A DNA stretch of 64,000 bases from Collinsella sp944321445 (GCF_030371825.1 NZ_JAUDDM010000001.1), one strand, 5' to 3'. Shown: positions 9,026-17,127, numbered from the stretch's first letter. Made by a program: numbers and translations. Notes: generated by a model from the letters alone, not told the origin.

Positions 9026-10200
9026 TGGAGGCTTCGCAAACACCCGCGCGCAAGCGCATCGCCATCCTCGGGTGCACGGGCTCCATCGGCACCCAAGCGC
9101 TCGACGTATGCCGTCAGCATGCCGACAAGCTCGAGGTCGTCGCGCTTTCCGCCCATCGCAGCGCACGCAAGCTCGTCGACGCAGCGCGCGAGTTCGGCGT
9201 CGCGCGCGTGGCGCTCACCGACGAGGCATGCAGGCACGACCCAGCGCTTGCCGACCTTCCCGCAGGCGTGGAAGCGTCGTTTGGACCTCAGGCGGCCGTG
9301 GATATAGCTCTGGCCGATGACGTCGACTGTGTGCTCGTTTCCATCGTGGGCGCCGCCGGTCTTGCTGCCAGCGCCGCCGTGCTCAAAAGCGGCAAGCAGC
9401 TCGCACTTGCCAACAAGGAATCACTCGTGGTGGGCGGCGACCTGCTCATGCCGCTCGCACGCCCCGGCCAGCTGCTCCCTGTCGACTCGGAGCACGCCGC
9501 CATCTTCCAGTGCTACCTGGGTGAACGCGCCGACCAGGCCTATGCCATCTGGCTCACATGCTCGGGTGGCCCGTTTTTCGGGCGCAGCCGCAACGAGCTT
9601 GCGCGCGTTACCAAAGACGAAGCGCTCGCTCACCCCACGTGGAACATGGGCGCGAAGATCACCATCGATTCGGCGACGCTCATGAACAAGGGCCTCGAGA
9701 AGATCGAGGCGCATCATCTCTTCGGCGTCGATATGGACTTTATCCGTGTCGTCATCCAGCGGCAGTCTAAGATTCACTCCATGGTGGAATACCAAGATGG
9801 ATCGGTCATCGCCCACCTGGGCGCCTCGGATATGCGCATACCCATCCAGTACGCATTTTCCTATCCCGATCGCTGGTCGACGCCGGCGCCGCGCGTCGAC
9901 TTCCGCACGCTCGGATCGCTCGACTTCGCCGCGCCCGACGAGGAGGCGTTCCGTTGCCTGCACCTGGCAGATATCGCCGGTCGCACGGGCGGCACCCTGC
10001 CGTGCGTGTTGAACGCCGCCAACGAGGTCGCCGTCGCGGGATTCCTCCAGGGGGCGTGCCGGTTCACCGACATCGACGCCATCGTCGAGGCCTGCATGGA
10101 CGAGCATGATGCCCAGGCGGTGGAATCGCTCGAGCAGCTCGCCGATATCGATGCCGCCACCAGGCGCCGTGCGGCCCAACTGCTCGCCGCGCGCCCGTAA
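9025..10200 (+). CDS. dxr: 1-deoxy-D-xylulose 5-phosphate reductoisomerase
   Basis: 391 residues. The NADPH-binding ILGCTGSIGTQALDV, the LANKESLVVGGDLLM segment, the metal/substrate motif DSEHAAIFQ, CSGGPFFG, and MGAKITIDSATLMNKGLE are all present. This is the second step of the MEP isoprenoid pathway; ispG follows two genes later and ispH is at 24.4 kb. The ATG overlaps the cdsA stop. Confidence 0.98.
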   Translation: MEASQTPARKRIAILGCTGSIGTQALDVCRQHADKLEVVALSAHRSARKLVDAAREFGVARVALTDEACRHDPALADLPAGVEASFGPQAAVDIALADDVDCVLVSIVGAAGLAASAAVLKSGKQLALANKESLVVGGDLLMPLARPGQLLPVDSEHAAIFQCYLGERADQAYAIWLTCSGGPFFGRSRNELARVTKDEALAHPTWNMGAKITIDSATLMNKGLEKIEAHHLFGVDMDFIRVVIQRQSKIHSMVEYQDGSVIAHLGASDMRIPIQYAFSYPDRWSTPAPRVDFRTLGSLDFAAPDEEAFRCLHLADIAGRTGGTLPCVLNAANEVAVAGFLQGACRFTDIDAIVEACMDEHDAQAVESLEQLADIDAATRRRAAQLLAARP

Positions 10201-10221
10201 CGCCGATCCGAACAGGTTTTG

Positions 10222-11580
10222 ATGGACACGATCGTTGGCTTTCTCTCCGCGCTCTTCTGGGGCGTCGTGACCTTTTCCGTTCTCGTCTTCATCCACGAAG
10301 GCGGGCATTTCCTCGCGGCGCGCGCCTGCGGCGTCCGCGTGTCGGAATTCTTCTTGGGCATGCCGTGCCGCTACAACCTCCACCACGTTTCGCGCCGCAT
10401 CGGCACGAAGTTCGGCGTCACGCCCATCCTCATTGGTGGTTATGCGGCCATCTGCGGTATGGAGGATCTGGACGAGCCATGCGCGCCGCACGTGCTTGCC
10501 GAGATCCACCGCCGCGGCAGCGCCTCGACCGCCGAGCTCGCACGAGACCTCGGCTATGACGAAGAGGACGTGCAGGCTGCATGCGCGCAGCTGCTGAGCT
10601 GGGGTTCGCTCGCCGCGCGCTACACCGAGAGCGACGGCCCGGCCAACCGGTACTATCCGAGCGCCTATGCGGCCATGCCGCGCGACGCCGCCGGCAACAC
10701 GATTTACGACGGCCGCGCGTTCGACCACGCGCACGCAACCGCAGAGGGCGAGTCGTGGGAGCCAACGATGGGGGAGCAGGCGTTCTTCGATCGGGAACGT
10801 TCGCACACCTATCTGGGTCTTGGCTTCTGGCGCCGCGCGTTCATCTTGGTCGCCGGCATCCTGGTGAACGTCTTCGCCGGCATGCTCTTGCTCATGAGCG
10901 TGTATTCCATCATCGGGTTTGACATCCCGGTGAACGAGAACGTCATCGGCACCGTCGAGGCAGGCTCGCCCGCACAGGAGGCAGGCCTCGCCGCTGGTGA
11001 CAAGATCCTTTCTATCGATGGGCAGGAAATCGAAACCTGGGTCGATATCACCTCCGCCATCCAAGCACATGAAGGGGAGGGCGCCCTTTCCTTTGAAGTC
11101 GAACACAGCGGGAATCTCGAAACGATGGAGATTACCCCTTCTTCCGAGGGCCTGATCGGCATCGGCGTCTCCTATGAGCGCTATCATCTGGGGATCTTGG
11201 ACTCATTCCAGCTCTCCGTCGACTACGTGTACCAAACGGTCGCCGGCATCTCCCAGCTGTTCGTGCCAGAGAGAACCATGGAGGTACTCGACAACTCGAC
11301 CTCGGTCGTGGGCATCTCGGTCATGTCCGCGCAGGCGGCGTCGCTCGGTGCGAGTGCCTACCTGTCGTTCGCCGCGCTCATCTCGCTCTCGCTCGGCTTC
11401 ATGAACCTGCTCCCCATCCCTCCGCTCGATGGTGGAAAGCTTCTTATCGAGATCATTCAGGCCATTACCCGCAGGAAGATTCCCGTCAGGCTTCAAACGG
11501 CGCTTTCCCTTGCCGGCATCGCGCTGTTCGGCCTCATGTTCATCTACGTGCTGCGCGGTGATATCCTGCGCTTGCTGTAA
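10222..11580 (+). CDS. rseP: RseP-like site-2 zinc metalloprotease (M50) with an inserted domain
   Basis: 452 residues. The zinc motif HEGGH lies at 25-29 in the first membrane helix, a PDZ domain at about 240-315 (AGSPAQEAGLAAGDKILSIDG), and the second catalytic motif NLLPIPPLDGGK near 395. Family members cut membrane proteins such as anti-sigma factors inside the bilayer. Between the GGY element (72-74) and the next membrane segment (RRAFILVAGILVNVFAG, from 204) there are about 130 residues, well above the usual spacing. Residues about 85-135 of this look like a small winged helix (LAEIHRRGSASTAELARDLGYDEEDVQAA). The start is the ATG at 10222; a TTG at 10219 is also in frame. Confidence 0.92.
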   Translation: MDTIVGFLSALFWGVVTFSVLVFIHEGGHFLAARACGVRVSEFFLGMPCRYNLHHVSRRIGTKFGVTPILIGGYAAICGMEDLDEPCAPHVLAEIHRRGSASTAELARDLGYDEEDVQAACAQLLSWGSLAARYTESDGPANRYYPSAYAAMPRDAAGNTIYDGRAFDHAHATAEGESWEPTMGEQAFFDRERSHTYLGLGFWRRAFILVAGILVNVFAGMLLLMSVYSIIGFDIPVNENVIGTVEAGSPAQEAGLAAGDKILSIDGQEIETWVDITSAIQAHEGEGALSFEVEHSGNLETMEITPSSEGLIGIGVSYERYHLGILDSFQLSVDYVYQTVAGISQLFVPERTMEVLDNSTSVVGISVMSAQAASLGASAYLSFAALISLSLGFMNLLPIPPLDGGKLLIEIIQAITRRKIPVRLQTALSLAGIALFGLMFIYVLRGDILRLL

Positions 11581-11591
11581 AGGAGGCAGCC

Positions 11592-12656
11592 ATGGCATCT
11601 ATGCTTCCGCGTGAAGCTACGCGACCGGTTATGGTCGGCTCGGTGCAAATCGGTGGAGGGGCGCCCGTCGTGGTGCAGTCCATGACGTGCACCGACACGC
11701 ACGATGCGGACGCAACGCTTGCCCAGGTGCGTGCGCTCGCAGACGCCGGGTGCGATATCGTGCGCGTCACGGTGCCCGACGCCGATGCTATCGAGAGCTT
11801 CAGGCGCATCTGCGCAGAGAGTCCCGTGCCCATCGTCGCCGACATCCACTTCGATTACCGACTGGCCATCGGAGCTGTGCAAGCGGGCGCCGCGAAGCTC
11901 CGTATCAATCCGGGCAATATCGGGTCGTGGGAAAAGGTCGATGCCGTCATCGACGCGGCGGGGGAGGCCGGAGCCGCCATCCGCATCGGCGTGAATGCCG
12001 GCTCGCTCGAACGCGACATCGCTGAACGTGACGAGCTGACACAACCCGAGAAGCTTGTGGCCTCAAGCCTGCGCTTCGTCGAGCACTTCGAGGATCGTGG
12101 GTTTAAGGATATCGTGTTGTCCGCCAAGGCCCACAGCGTGCCTACCACCATCGAGACGTACCGCGCGCTTTCACGTGCGCTGCCGCACGTCCCCTTGCAC
12201 CTCGGCGTGACCGAGGCCGGCACCGTGCGCCAAGGGACCATCAAGAGCTCCGTGGGGCTCGGCGTACTGCTTGCCGAGGGCATCGGCGACACCCTGCGCG
12301 TGTCGCTCACCGCAGACCCCGTTGAGGAGCCGCCCGTCGCCTGGGGCATTCTTGAGTGCTTGGGCATCCGCCGTCGCGGCCCAGAGCTAGTGAGTTGTCC
12401 CACCTGCGGCCGCACGCAGGTCGACCTCATCCCCATCGCGCAGGAGGTTGAACGCCGCCTGCAGAGCGTCACCAAGCCCATCTCCGTCGCCGTGATGGGA
12501 TGCGTCGTGAACGGCCCGGGCGAGGCATCGGACGCCGATGTGGGCGTTGCCTGCGGGCGCGGCACAGCGCTGTTGTTCCGCCACGGGAACGTGATCCGCA
12601 AGATCGCCGAAGCCGATATCGTCGACGAGCTCATGGCGGAAATCGACAACCTCTAG
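11592..12656 (+). CDS. ispG: 4-hydroxy-3-methylbut-2-enyl diphosphate synthase (IspG/GcpE)
   Basis: 354 residues. The TIM-barrel part (VMVGSVQIGGGAPVVVQSMTCTDT, ADIHFDYRLA, KLRINPGNIG) is followed by the iron-sulfur domain with CPTCGRTQVDL and AVMGCVVNGPGEA, which supply the three [4Fe-4S] cysteines. It catalyses the penultimate MEP pathway step. AGGAGG precedes the ATG, 11 bases after rseP. Confidence 0.98.
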   Translation: MASMLPREATRPVMVGSVQIGGGAPVVVQSMTCTDTHDADATLAQVRALADAGCDIVRVTVPDADAIESFRRICAESPVPIVADIHFDYRLAIGAVQAGAAKLRINPGNIGSWEKVDAVIDAAGEAGAAIRIGVNAGSLERDIAERDELTQPEKLVASSLRFVEHFEDRGFKDIVLSAKAHSVPTTIETYRALSRALPHVPLHLGVTEAGTVRQGTIKSSVGLGVLLAEGIGDTLRVSLTADPVEEPPVAWGILECLGIRRRGPELVSCPTCGRTQVDLIPIAQEVERRLQSVTKPISVAVMGCVVNGPGEASDADVGVACGRGTALLFRHGNVIRKIAEADIVDELMAEIDNL

Positions 12657-12657
12657 C

Positions 12658-12688
12658 GACGCACTTCTCCCTAGGGGAGAAGTGCGTC
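12658..12688 (+). terminator. Perfect 14-bp hairpin after ispG, without U-run
   Basis: GACGCACTTCTCCC (12658-12671) and its exact reverse complement (12675-12688) flank a TAG triloop and begin directly after the ispG stop. It is followed by ATCGCG rather than a T-tract, so it is an atypical terminator, an mRNA-stabilising 3' end, or a protein-binding palindrome. Confidence 0.5.
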
Positions 12689-12813
12689 ATCGCGTGGAGC
12701 ATGAAACCGCCAACATGTGCAGGTGCTGCGCGGCAGCAAGCCCGACGGTACGGTCGCGCCTGTATGCGCTATCATGCACAATCGTATATGACCCATCGAC
12801 GAGGAGTTTCATC

Positions 12814-14538
12814 TTGAAAAGCACCAATCGCGCCATGAAGATGTCTGCGCTCTATGCACCGACCCTGAAGGAAGATCCTGCGGAGGCCGAACTCGCCAGC
12901 CACCGTTTGCTGCTGCGCGCCGGCATGATCCGCAAGCAGGCCGCCGGCCTGTATTCCTATCTGCCGCTCGCTTGGCGCTCCCTCAAGAAAATCGAAGCCA
13001 TCGTGCGCGACGAGATGGATGCCGCGGGCGCCCAGGAGCTCCTCATGCCCATCCTTACCGACGCCGAGCTTTGGCGCGAGTCCGGCCGTTGGAGCGCCTA
13101 CGGTCCCGAGCTCATGCGCGTGACCGACCGCCACGACCGCGAGTTCGCCCTCGGCCCCACGCACGAGGAGACCGTGACCGACCTCATCACCAACGAGTTG
13201 CGCAGCTATAAGCAGCTGCCGGTGAACCTGTATCAGATTCAGGACAAGTTCCGCGACGAGATGCGTCCCCGCTTCGGTCTCATGCGCGGCCGTGAGTTCA
13301 TTATGAAGGACGGCTATTCGTTCTCCGCCACGCAGGAATCGCTGCAGGAGATCTACGACGACATGAAGCAGGCCTATGCCAACATCTGCGAGCGCTGCGG
13401 CCTGCACGCCCTGCCCGTCGTGGCAGACTCCGGTCAGATCGGCGGCGACACCTCCGTCGAGTTCATGGCGCTCGCCGACGCGGGCGAGGCCGCACTTGTG
13501 TACTGCGACGAGTGCGGATTCGCTGCCGACGAGGAGGCCGCCGCTACGCAGGTCCCCGTCACCGAGGGACCGGGCGACGGCGCGCTCACCAAGGTGCATA
13601 CGCCGGGCCTGGGCACCATCGAGGCCGTGGCCGCGTTCTTCGGCTTCCCTGAGAACGGCACGCGCAAGTCGCTTGCGCTCATCGCCGAAGACGGTACGCC
13701 CGTCGTGGCAATCGTCCCGGGCGACCATGAGCTGAACGATGTCAAGGCCGAGCACCTCTTCGGCGCCTACCATCTCATGACCGACGACGAGCTTGAGGCC
13801 AATGGCCTGCACAAGGGCTTCATCGGCCCGGTGAACCTGCCTGAGGGCATCCGCCTCGTGGTCGACGAGAGCCTGCGTGATTCCAAGAAGTGGGCATGCG
13901 GCGCCAATGAGGTCGACTACCACTACACCGGCGCCTGCCCCGACCGTGACTTCACGGTCGACGAATGGGCGGACCTCGTGACCGTTAAGGCCGGCGACCC
14001 CTGCCCGCACTGCGGCCACCCGCTGGAGGGTGCGCGCGGCATCGAGGTCAGCCAGGTCTTCCAGCTTGGCACCAAGTACTCCGAGGCCATGGGCGCCACC
14101 TTCGCCGACGAGAACGGCGAGGAGAAGCCGTTCCTCATGGGCTGCTACGGCGTGGGCATCTCCCGCACGCTTGCCGCCATCGTGGAGCAGCATAACGACG
14201 AGAACGGCATCATCTGGCCCGTCTCCGTCGCCCCCTACGAGGTGTCTGTCATTGCACTCGATAAGAAGGGCGAGGCATTCGAGGCCGCCGAGCAGCTCAC
14301 GGCGGACCTTGCCGCTGCGGGCATCGAGGTCATCTTCGACGACCGCGCTGAGCGTCCGGGCGTGAAGTTTGCCGACAACGACCTCATGGGCTTCCCGTTC
14401 CAGATCATCGTGGGCAAGCGCGGCATCAAGAACGGCACCGTCGAGCTCAAGGTGCGCGCCACCGGTGAGCGCGAGGACGTCGCTCTTGACGGCATCGTCT
14501 CCAAGGTCTCCGAGCTTGTGGCTGCCGAGCGCCGCTAA
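12814..14538 (+). CDS. proS: Prolyl-tRNA synthetase, bacterial type
   Basis: 574 residues. Class II synthetase motifs are seen (LLRAGMIRKQAAGLYSYLPLAWRSLKKIE, motif 2 around FRDEMRPRFGLMRGREFIMKDGYSF, motif 3 around GCYGVGISRTLAAIVEQ), with the YbaK-like editing insertion between motifs 2 and 3 (ALIAEDGTPVVAIVPGDHELN) and a C-terminal anticodon-binding domain. I place the start at TTG 12814 because GACGAGGAG lies seven bases before it; an in-frame ATG at 12835 is less well placed. Upstream in-frame codons do not look like protein. TATCAT at 12770-12775 may be a -10. Confidence 0.96.
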   Translation: MKSTNRAMKMSALYAPTLKEDPAEAELASHRLLLRAGMIRKQAAGLYSYLPLAWRSLKKIEAIVRDEMDAAGAQELLMPILTDAELWRESGRWSAYGPELMRVTDRHDREFALGPTHEETVTDLITNELRSYKQLPVNLYQIQDKFRDEMRPRFGLMRGREFIMKDGYSFSATQESLQEIYDDMKQAYANICERCGLHALPVVADSGQIGGDTSVEFMALADAGEAALVYCDECGFAADEEAAATQVPVTEGPGDGALTKVHTPGLGTIEAVAAFFGFPENGTRKSLALIAEDGTPVVAIVPGDHELNDVKAEHLFGAYHLMTDDELEANGLHKGFIGPVNLPEGIRLVVDESLRDSKKWACGANEVDYHYTGACPDRDFTVDEWADLVTVKAGDPCPHCGHPLEGARGIEVSQVFQLGTKYSEAMGATFADENGEEKPFLMGCYGVGISRTLAAIVEQHNDENGIIWPVSVAPYEVSVIALDKKGEAFEAAEQLTADLAAAGIEVIFDDRAERPGVKFADNDLMGFPFQIIVGKRGIKNGTVELKVRATGEREDVALDGIVSKVSELVAAERR

Positions 14539-14566
14539 CGCGCTCGCGCTACCTGCTGAGTTTGCA

Positions 14567-14602
14567 ACCGGGCTCGCGCCTTATTGCGGGCCCGGTTTTT
14601 TG
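14567..14602 (+). terminator. Rho-independent terminator after proS
   Basis: CCGGGCTCGC and GCGGGCCCGG form a GC-rich stem followed by seven Ts. It closes the long rpsB-to-proS block. Confidence 0.85.
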
Positions 14603-14753
14603 CGGCGCATTGGGCGGGTACTGCGTTGACGCTCCGTAGACCTCTGTAAAGAACGCGTCAGGGTTGCCGCGCTGGATTCTAGAGCCTTGCAGCATCGCGT
14701 ACCATTGTTGTTTGCCACATGGCCATCTTGGGCAGGGGAGGTCTACCGCACCC

Positions 14754-15359
14754 GTGCGCGTGCTCGATTTCGACAACACCATCTACGACGGAGAAAGCCC
14801 GCTCGATTTCGACAACACCATCTACGACGGAGAAAGCCCGCTCGATTTCTACCTGTTCTCGCTGCGCTATGCGCCGAGCGCCATCCGATTCATCGTCCCC
14901 GTTCTTCTGCAGCTCGTGCGCTATCAGCTTCAGCGCTGCACCCGAACCGATATCGAGCGCGAACTCCATCGGCATGCGCATGCGTACCTTTCGTCGTTTG
15001 ACGACCTGAGTGCGGTCGTGAGCGCGTTTTGGGACCACCGTATGCACAAGATCAAGCCCTGGTACCAGCCACGGCCTGACGACGTCATCCTGACCGCCTC
15101 ATTCAACTACACCATGGACGAGTACATGAGGCGCGCGGGGGGAGGGTGCTGCATCTGCTCCACTATCGACTACGACACGCTTGAGGTCACCTATCTCAAT
15201 TTTGGAGACAACAAGGTCCGAGCGTTCAAGCGAGCGTTTGGCAATGACGTGGTCCCCGACGAGTTCTACACCGACAACCTCGCCGACCGCCCGATGCTCG
15301 AATACGCTCGAACTTCGTTTATCGTAAAGGGCAACAAGGTCGTCCCCTACCAGAAGTAA
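14754..15359 (+). CDS. HAD-superfamily (type IB-like) phosphatase with duplicated motif I
   Basis: About 201 residues. It belongs to the HAD-IB-like group whose members begin DFDKTIYDGDS and contain an IKPWY...RPDDVIL segment; here DFDNTIYDGES, HKIKPWYQPRPDDVILTAS and the acidic motif DEFYTDNLADRPM are present. The catalytic loop is duplicated: residues 4-16 and 17-29 are identical. The second copy is the one joined to the rest of the fold. GTG 14754 (or 14760) is the likely start, after AGGGGAGG with a somewhat long spacing. Substrate unknown; family members are often phosphoserine- or lipid-phosphate phosphatases. It stands alone between a terminator and a repeat array. Confidence 0.75.
   Translation: MRVLDFDNTIYDGESPLDFDNTIYDGESPLDFYLFSLRYAPSAIRFIVPVLLQLVRYQLQRCTRTDIERELHRHAHAYLSSFDDLSAVVSAFWDHRMHKIKPWYQPRPDDVILTASFNYTMDEYMRRAGGGCCICSTIDYDTLEVTYLNFGDNKVRAFKRAFGNDVVPDEFYTDNLADRPMLEYARTSFIVKGNKVVPYQK
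14763..14840 (+). repeat. Exact 39-bp tandem duplication inside the HAD gene
   Basis: Two 39-base units (14763-14801 and 14802-14840) are identical base for base, and the first eight bases of a third copy follow. Each encodes LDFDNTIYDGESP, the HAD nucleophile loop. Complete identity suggests a recent event. Confidence 0.97.
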
Positions 15360-15377
15360 CGTTCGGACCGTGCGCAG

Positions 15378-15473
15378 TGTCCTCTCCGGGGACGGGGGTG
15401 CCACGCGCCACTTTGTCCTCTCCGGGGACGGGAGTAGGAGACGCCACTTTGGCCTCCGTGGGGACGGGTTTCT
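15378..15473 (-). repeat. Array of the 36-bp GTCCCC-rich intergenic repeat (array 1)
   Basis: Two full 36-base units start at 15378 and 15414 and a half unit follows at 15450. On the minus strand each unit ends CCGTCCCCGGAGAGGACA. The order (minus strand) is half unit, unit, unit, the same as in the arrays at 17222 and 40730. The remaining bases up to the tRNA at 15589 show only an AT-rich promoter-like region. Confidence 0.9.
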
Positions 15474-15544
15474 TTCAACGAAAACAGCTTTAAGCCATTA
15501 AGCTGCGGATATATATCTAGCAGAAAGTTTTTCAAAATTGCCTC

Positions 15545-15573
15545 TTGCATTCTTTGCCGCTTTCCTTCATAGT
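15545..15573 (+). promoter_or_regulatory. Possible promoter of the first tRNA-Ala gene
   Basis: TTGCAT at 15545 and CATAGT at 15568 are 17 bases apart, about 16 bases before the tRNA. The preceding AAAGTTTTTC stretch resembles that before the second tRNA-Ala promoter. Confidence 0.35.
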
Positions 15574-15588
15574 ACCTATTCGTTGCTT

Positions 15589-15661
15589 GGGGGCGTAGCT
15601 CAGCTGGGAGAGCGCTTGACTGGCAGTCAAGAGGTCAGGGGTTCGATTCCCCTCGTCTCCA
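15589..15661 (+). tRNA. tRNA-Ala(GGC), copy 1
   Basis: 73 bases fold into a full cloverleaf. The anticodon loop CTGGCAG gives GGC, and the acceptor stem contains the G3-U70 wobble that identifies alanine tRNA. CCA is not encoded (CCC follows). Confidence 0.97.
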
Positions 15662-15675
15662 CCCATTGATTTGTA

Positions 15676-15702
15676 AGCCGTTGTTTATCAGCGGCTTTTT
15701 TA
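15676..15702 (+). terminator. Terminator after tRNA-Ala copy 1
   Basis: AGCCGTTG pairs with CAGCGGCT and is followed by six Ts. Confidence 0.8.
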
Positions 15703-15756
15703 TTTAGTTCATTTAGTTCACCTCATGCCCGGCGTAAAGTTTTTTGAAAAAAGTTC

Positions 15757-15785
15757 TTGCAATCGAGTTGGGGTTCCCGTATATT
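15757..15785 (+). promoter_or_regulatory. Promoter of the second tRNA-Ala gene
   Basis: TTGCAA (15757-15762), 17-base spacer, TATATT (15780-15785), ending 16 bases before the mature tRNA 5' end. Confidence 0.6.
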
Positions 15786-15801
15786 AATTCCCGCACCGCT
15801 T

Positions 15802-15874
15802 GGGGGCGTAGCTCAGCTGGGAGAGCGCTTGACTGGCAGTCAAGAGGTCAGGGGTTCGATCCCCCTCGTCTCCA
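15802..15874 (+). tRNA. tRNA-Ala(GGC), copy 2
   Basis: Identical to copy 1 except for one T-to-C change at the T-loop/T-stem junction (TTCGATC instead of TTCGATT). Same GGC anticodon and G3-U70 pair. Each copy has its own promoter and terminator, so they are separate transcription units. Confidence 0.97.
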
Positions 15875-15889
15875 CCCAAGAGACTTCGC

Positions 15890-15920
15890 AGCCTCCGGAT
15901 ATCCGGGGGCTGTTTTCTTT
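15890..15920 (+). terminator. Terminator after tRNA-Ala copy 2
   Basis: AGCCTCCGGAT and ATCCGGGGGCT form a continuous inverted repeat followed by TGTTTTCTTTT. Confidence 0.75.
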
Positions 15921-15926
15921 TATATC

Positions 15927-16002
15927 GGGCTCATGGCGCAACGGTTAGCGCAGGGGACTCATAATCCCTGGGTTGCAGGTTCGAATCCTGCTGGGCCCAC
16001 CA
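15927..16002 (+). tRNA. tRNA with CAT anticodon (Met or lysidine-type Ile2)
   Basis: 73 bases plus encoded CCA fold into a cloverleaf with acceptor GGGCTCA/TGGGCCC and anticodon loop CTCATAA. The lack of a C1-A72 mismatch excludes initiator tRNA. The GGGGA anticodon stem and GGCCCACCA end resemble the Ile2 (k2C-modified) type, but elongator Met cannot be excluded by eye. Confidence 0.9.
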
Positions 16003-16010
16003 GATTACCC

Positions 16011-16050
16011 AAGGTCAGAGCACATAACGTCTCTGACCTTGTTTCATTTT
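16011..16050 (+). terminator. Terminator after the CAT tRNA
   Basis: AAGGTCAGAG and CTCTGACCTT form a perfect 10-bp stem with a 10-base loop, then GTTTCATTTTT. Confidence 0.8.
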
Positions 16051-16097
16051 TGCCCACACACGTTTCACAAGCTTTCCGCGTGCAAGCATCGTACATG

Positions 16098-16124
16098 GGC
16101 CCCCGTCCCCAGAGACGCCACTTT
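16098..16124 (+). repeat. Fragment of the 36-bp repeat, apparently chimeric
   Basis: GCCCCCGTCCCCAGAGA matches the core in plus orientation and is fused directly to CGCCACTT, which matches the end of a unit in minus orientation. It lies between the two complete arrays at 15378 and 17222. Confidence 0.6.
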
Positions 16125-16133
16125 GAATCGATC

Positions 16134-16163
16134 AGCCCCGTCCCGGCTTCCGGCGGGGCTTTG
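16134..16163 (+). terminator. Terminator-like hairpin before the Cof phosphatase gene
   Basis: AGCCCCG (16134-16140) pairs with CGGGGCT (16154-16160), then only TTGT follows. No obvious transcript needs it, so it may belong to the repeat debris. Confidence 0.3.
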
Positions 16164-16242
16164 TCATAACGATAGAAGCTTGGTGCCAGTCCCCAAACTT
16201 GCAGTGGTCTACAATGGCGATTGTTGAGCGATTGGAGGCCTC

Positions 16243-17127
16243 ATGCCCAATTTCGATATCATTGCGTTCGATCTTGATGGAACCATCTATGCATCGCCCG
16301 TGCACCCCGTTATGTCTCCGCGCGTGGAGGCCACACTCAGGGCAGCACACGACGCCGGAATCGTCACGGCAGTTGCCAGTGGCAGGCCTACCGGCGTGCT
16401 GGGCAGCCATGTGAAAAACCTCGACTTCATCGATTGGCACATCACCGTCAACGGCGCGATGGTGAGCGATGCCCGCACGGGTGATATCATCAGCGAGCGC
16501 CCGATTCCGAAAGACTCCGCCATCGCGGCAATTGAAGCTGTGAAGCAAGCATGCGGCGATGCGTACAACGGCTGGAACCTCTTTGCCTGCGGCGCCGCGC
16601 ACTTCGAGCGCATCGTCATCGAGAGGTCCCGACAGGCCGCGGAACGCGCAGCGGCGCTCGGACGCGAAAGCTTCAGCTTCGTCGACTCCGCACTGGCAGA
16701 CGGGTCGGACATCCGCATCATGGATTCCATCCTCGATGCCATCGACGTGCTTCCGGGCGGCATCGATAAACTGAGCGTTCGCTTTGACTCGAAAGACATC
16801 TTGGACCAGGCGTGCACAGCACTCAACACCTATGAGGGCGCTCCTTTGGAAATCGCCCACGTTGGCCCCAAGGAAGTCGAAATCACCTTGGCCGGGGTGG
16901 GGAAGGGCTCAGCCCTGGCTCAGCTGTGCGAGCATCTAGACATTGACGAGCGACGTTCTGTCGCGTTCGGCGATTCAGGGAACGACGTCACCTTCGCGCA
17001 AAGCGCATGCACTTTCGTCGCCATGGGCAACGCCACACCCGAGGTCAAGGAAATCGCGGACGACATCGCGCCCAGCGTGAAAGAAGACGGCGTCGCCGTT
17101 TGGCTCGAACAGCATCTTGGGTTGTAG
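16243..17127 (+). CDS. Cof-type HAD hydrolase (sugar or cofactor phosphatase)
   Basis: 294 residues, typical of the Cof/YidA family. HAD motif I is IIAFDLDGTIYAS with DxDxT, motif II TAVASGRP, a type IIB cap of about 120 residues lies between, motif III is the lysine in GVGKGSALAQL, and motif IV FGDSGNDVTFAQSA. It probably dephosphorylates a sugar phosphate or cofactor; the substrate cannot be read from the sequence. The ATG is weakly preceded by GGAGG. It has no operon partner and lies between two repeat arrays. Confidence 0.9.
   Translation: MPNFDIIAFDLDGTIYASPVHPVMSPRVEATLRAAHDAGIVTAVASGRPTGVLGSHVKNLDFIDWHITVNGAMVSDARTGDIISERPIPKDSAIAAIEAVKQACGDAYNGWNLFACGAAHFERIVIERSRQAAERAAALGRESFSFVDSALADGSDIRIMDSILDAIDVLPGGIDKLSVRFDSKDILDQACTALNTYEGAPLEIAHVGPKEVEITLAGVGKGSALAQLCEHLDIDERRSVAFGDSGNDVTFAQSACTFVAMGNATPEVKEIADDIAPSVKEDGVAVWLEQHLGL

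Noticed and set aside
9421..11187. 588-codon minus-strand frame
   Set aside because: Antisense to dxr and rseP, both certain; no recognisable domain.
12682..12813. N-terminal extension of proS to 12682
   Set aside because: The added residues are Cys/Arg-rich, unlike any ProRS, and the ribosome site lies at the TTG 12814.
15378..15473. Possible CRISPR array
   Set aside because: The 36-base periodicity is direct head-to-tail with no spacers, only one to two units per site, and no cas genes are present.
16186..16206. GGTGCCAGTCCCCAAACTT as a second repeat family
   Set aside because: It resembles REP-type CAGTCCCC motifs, but only one copy was seen in this window, so it cannot be called a repeat here.
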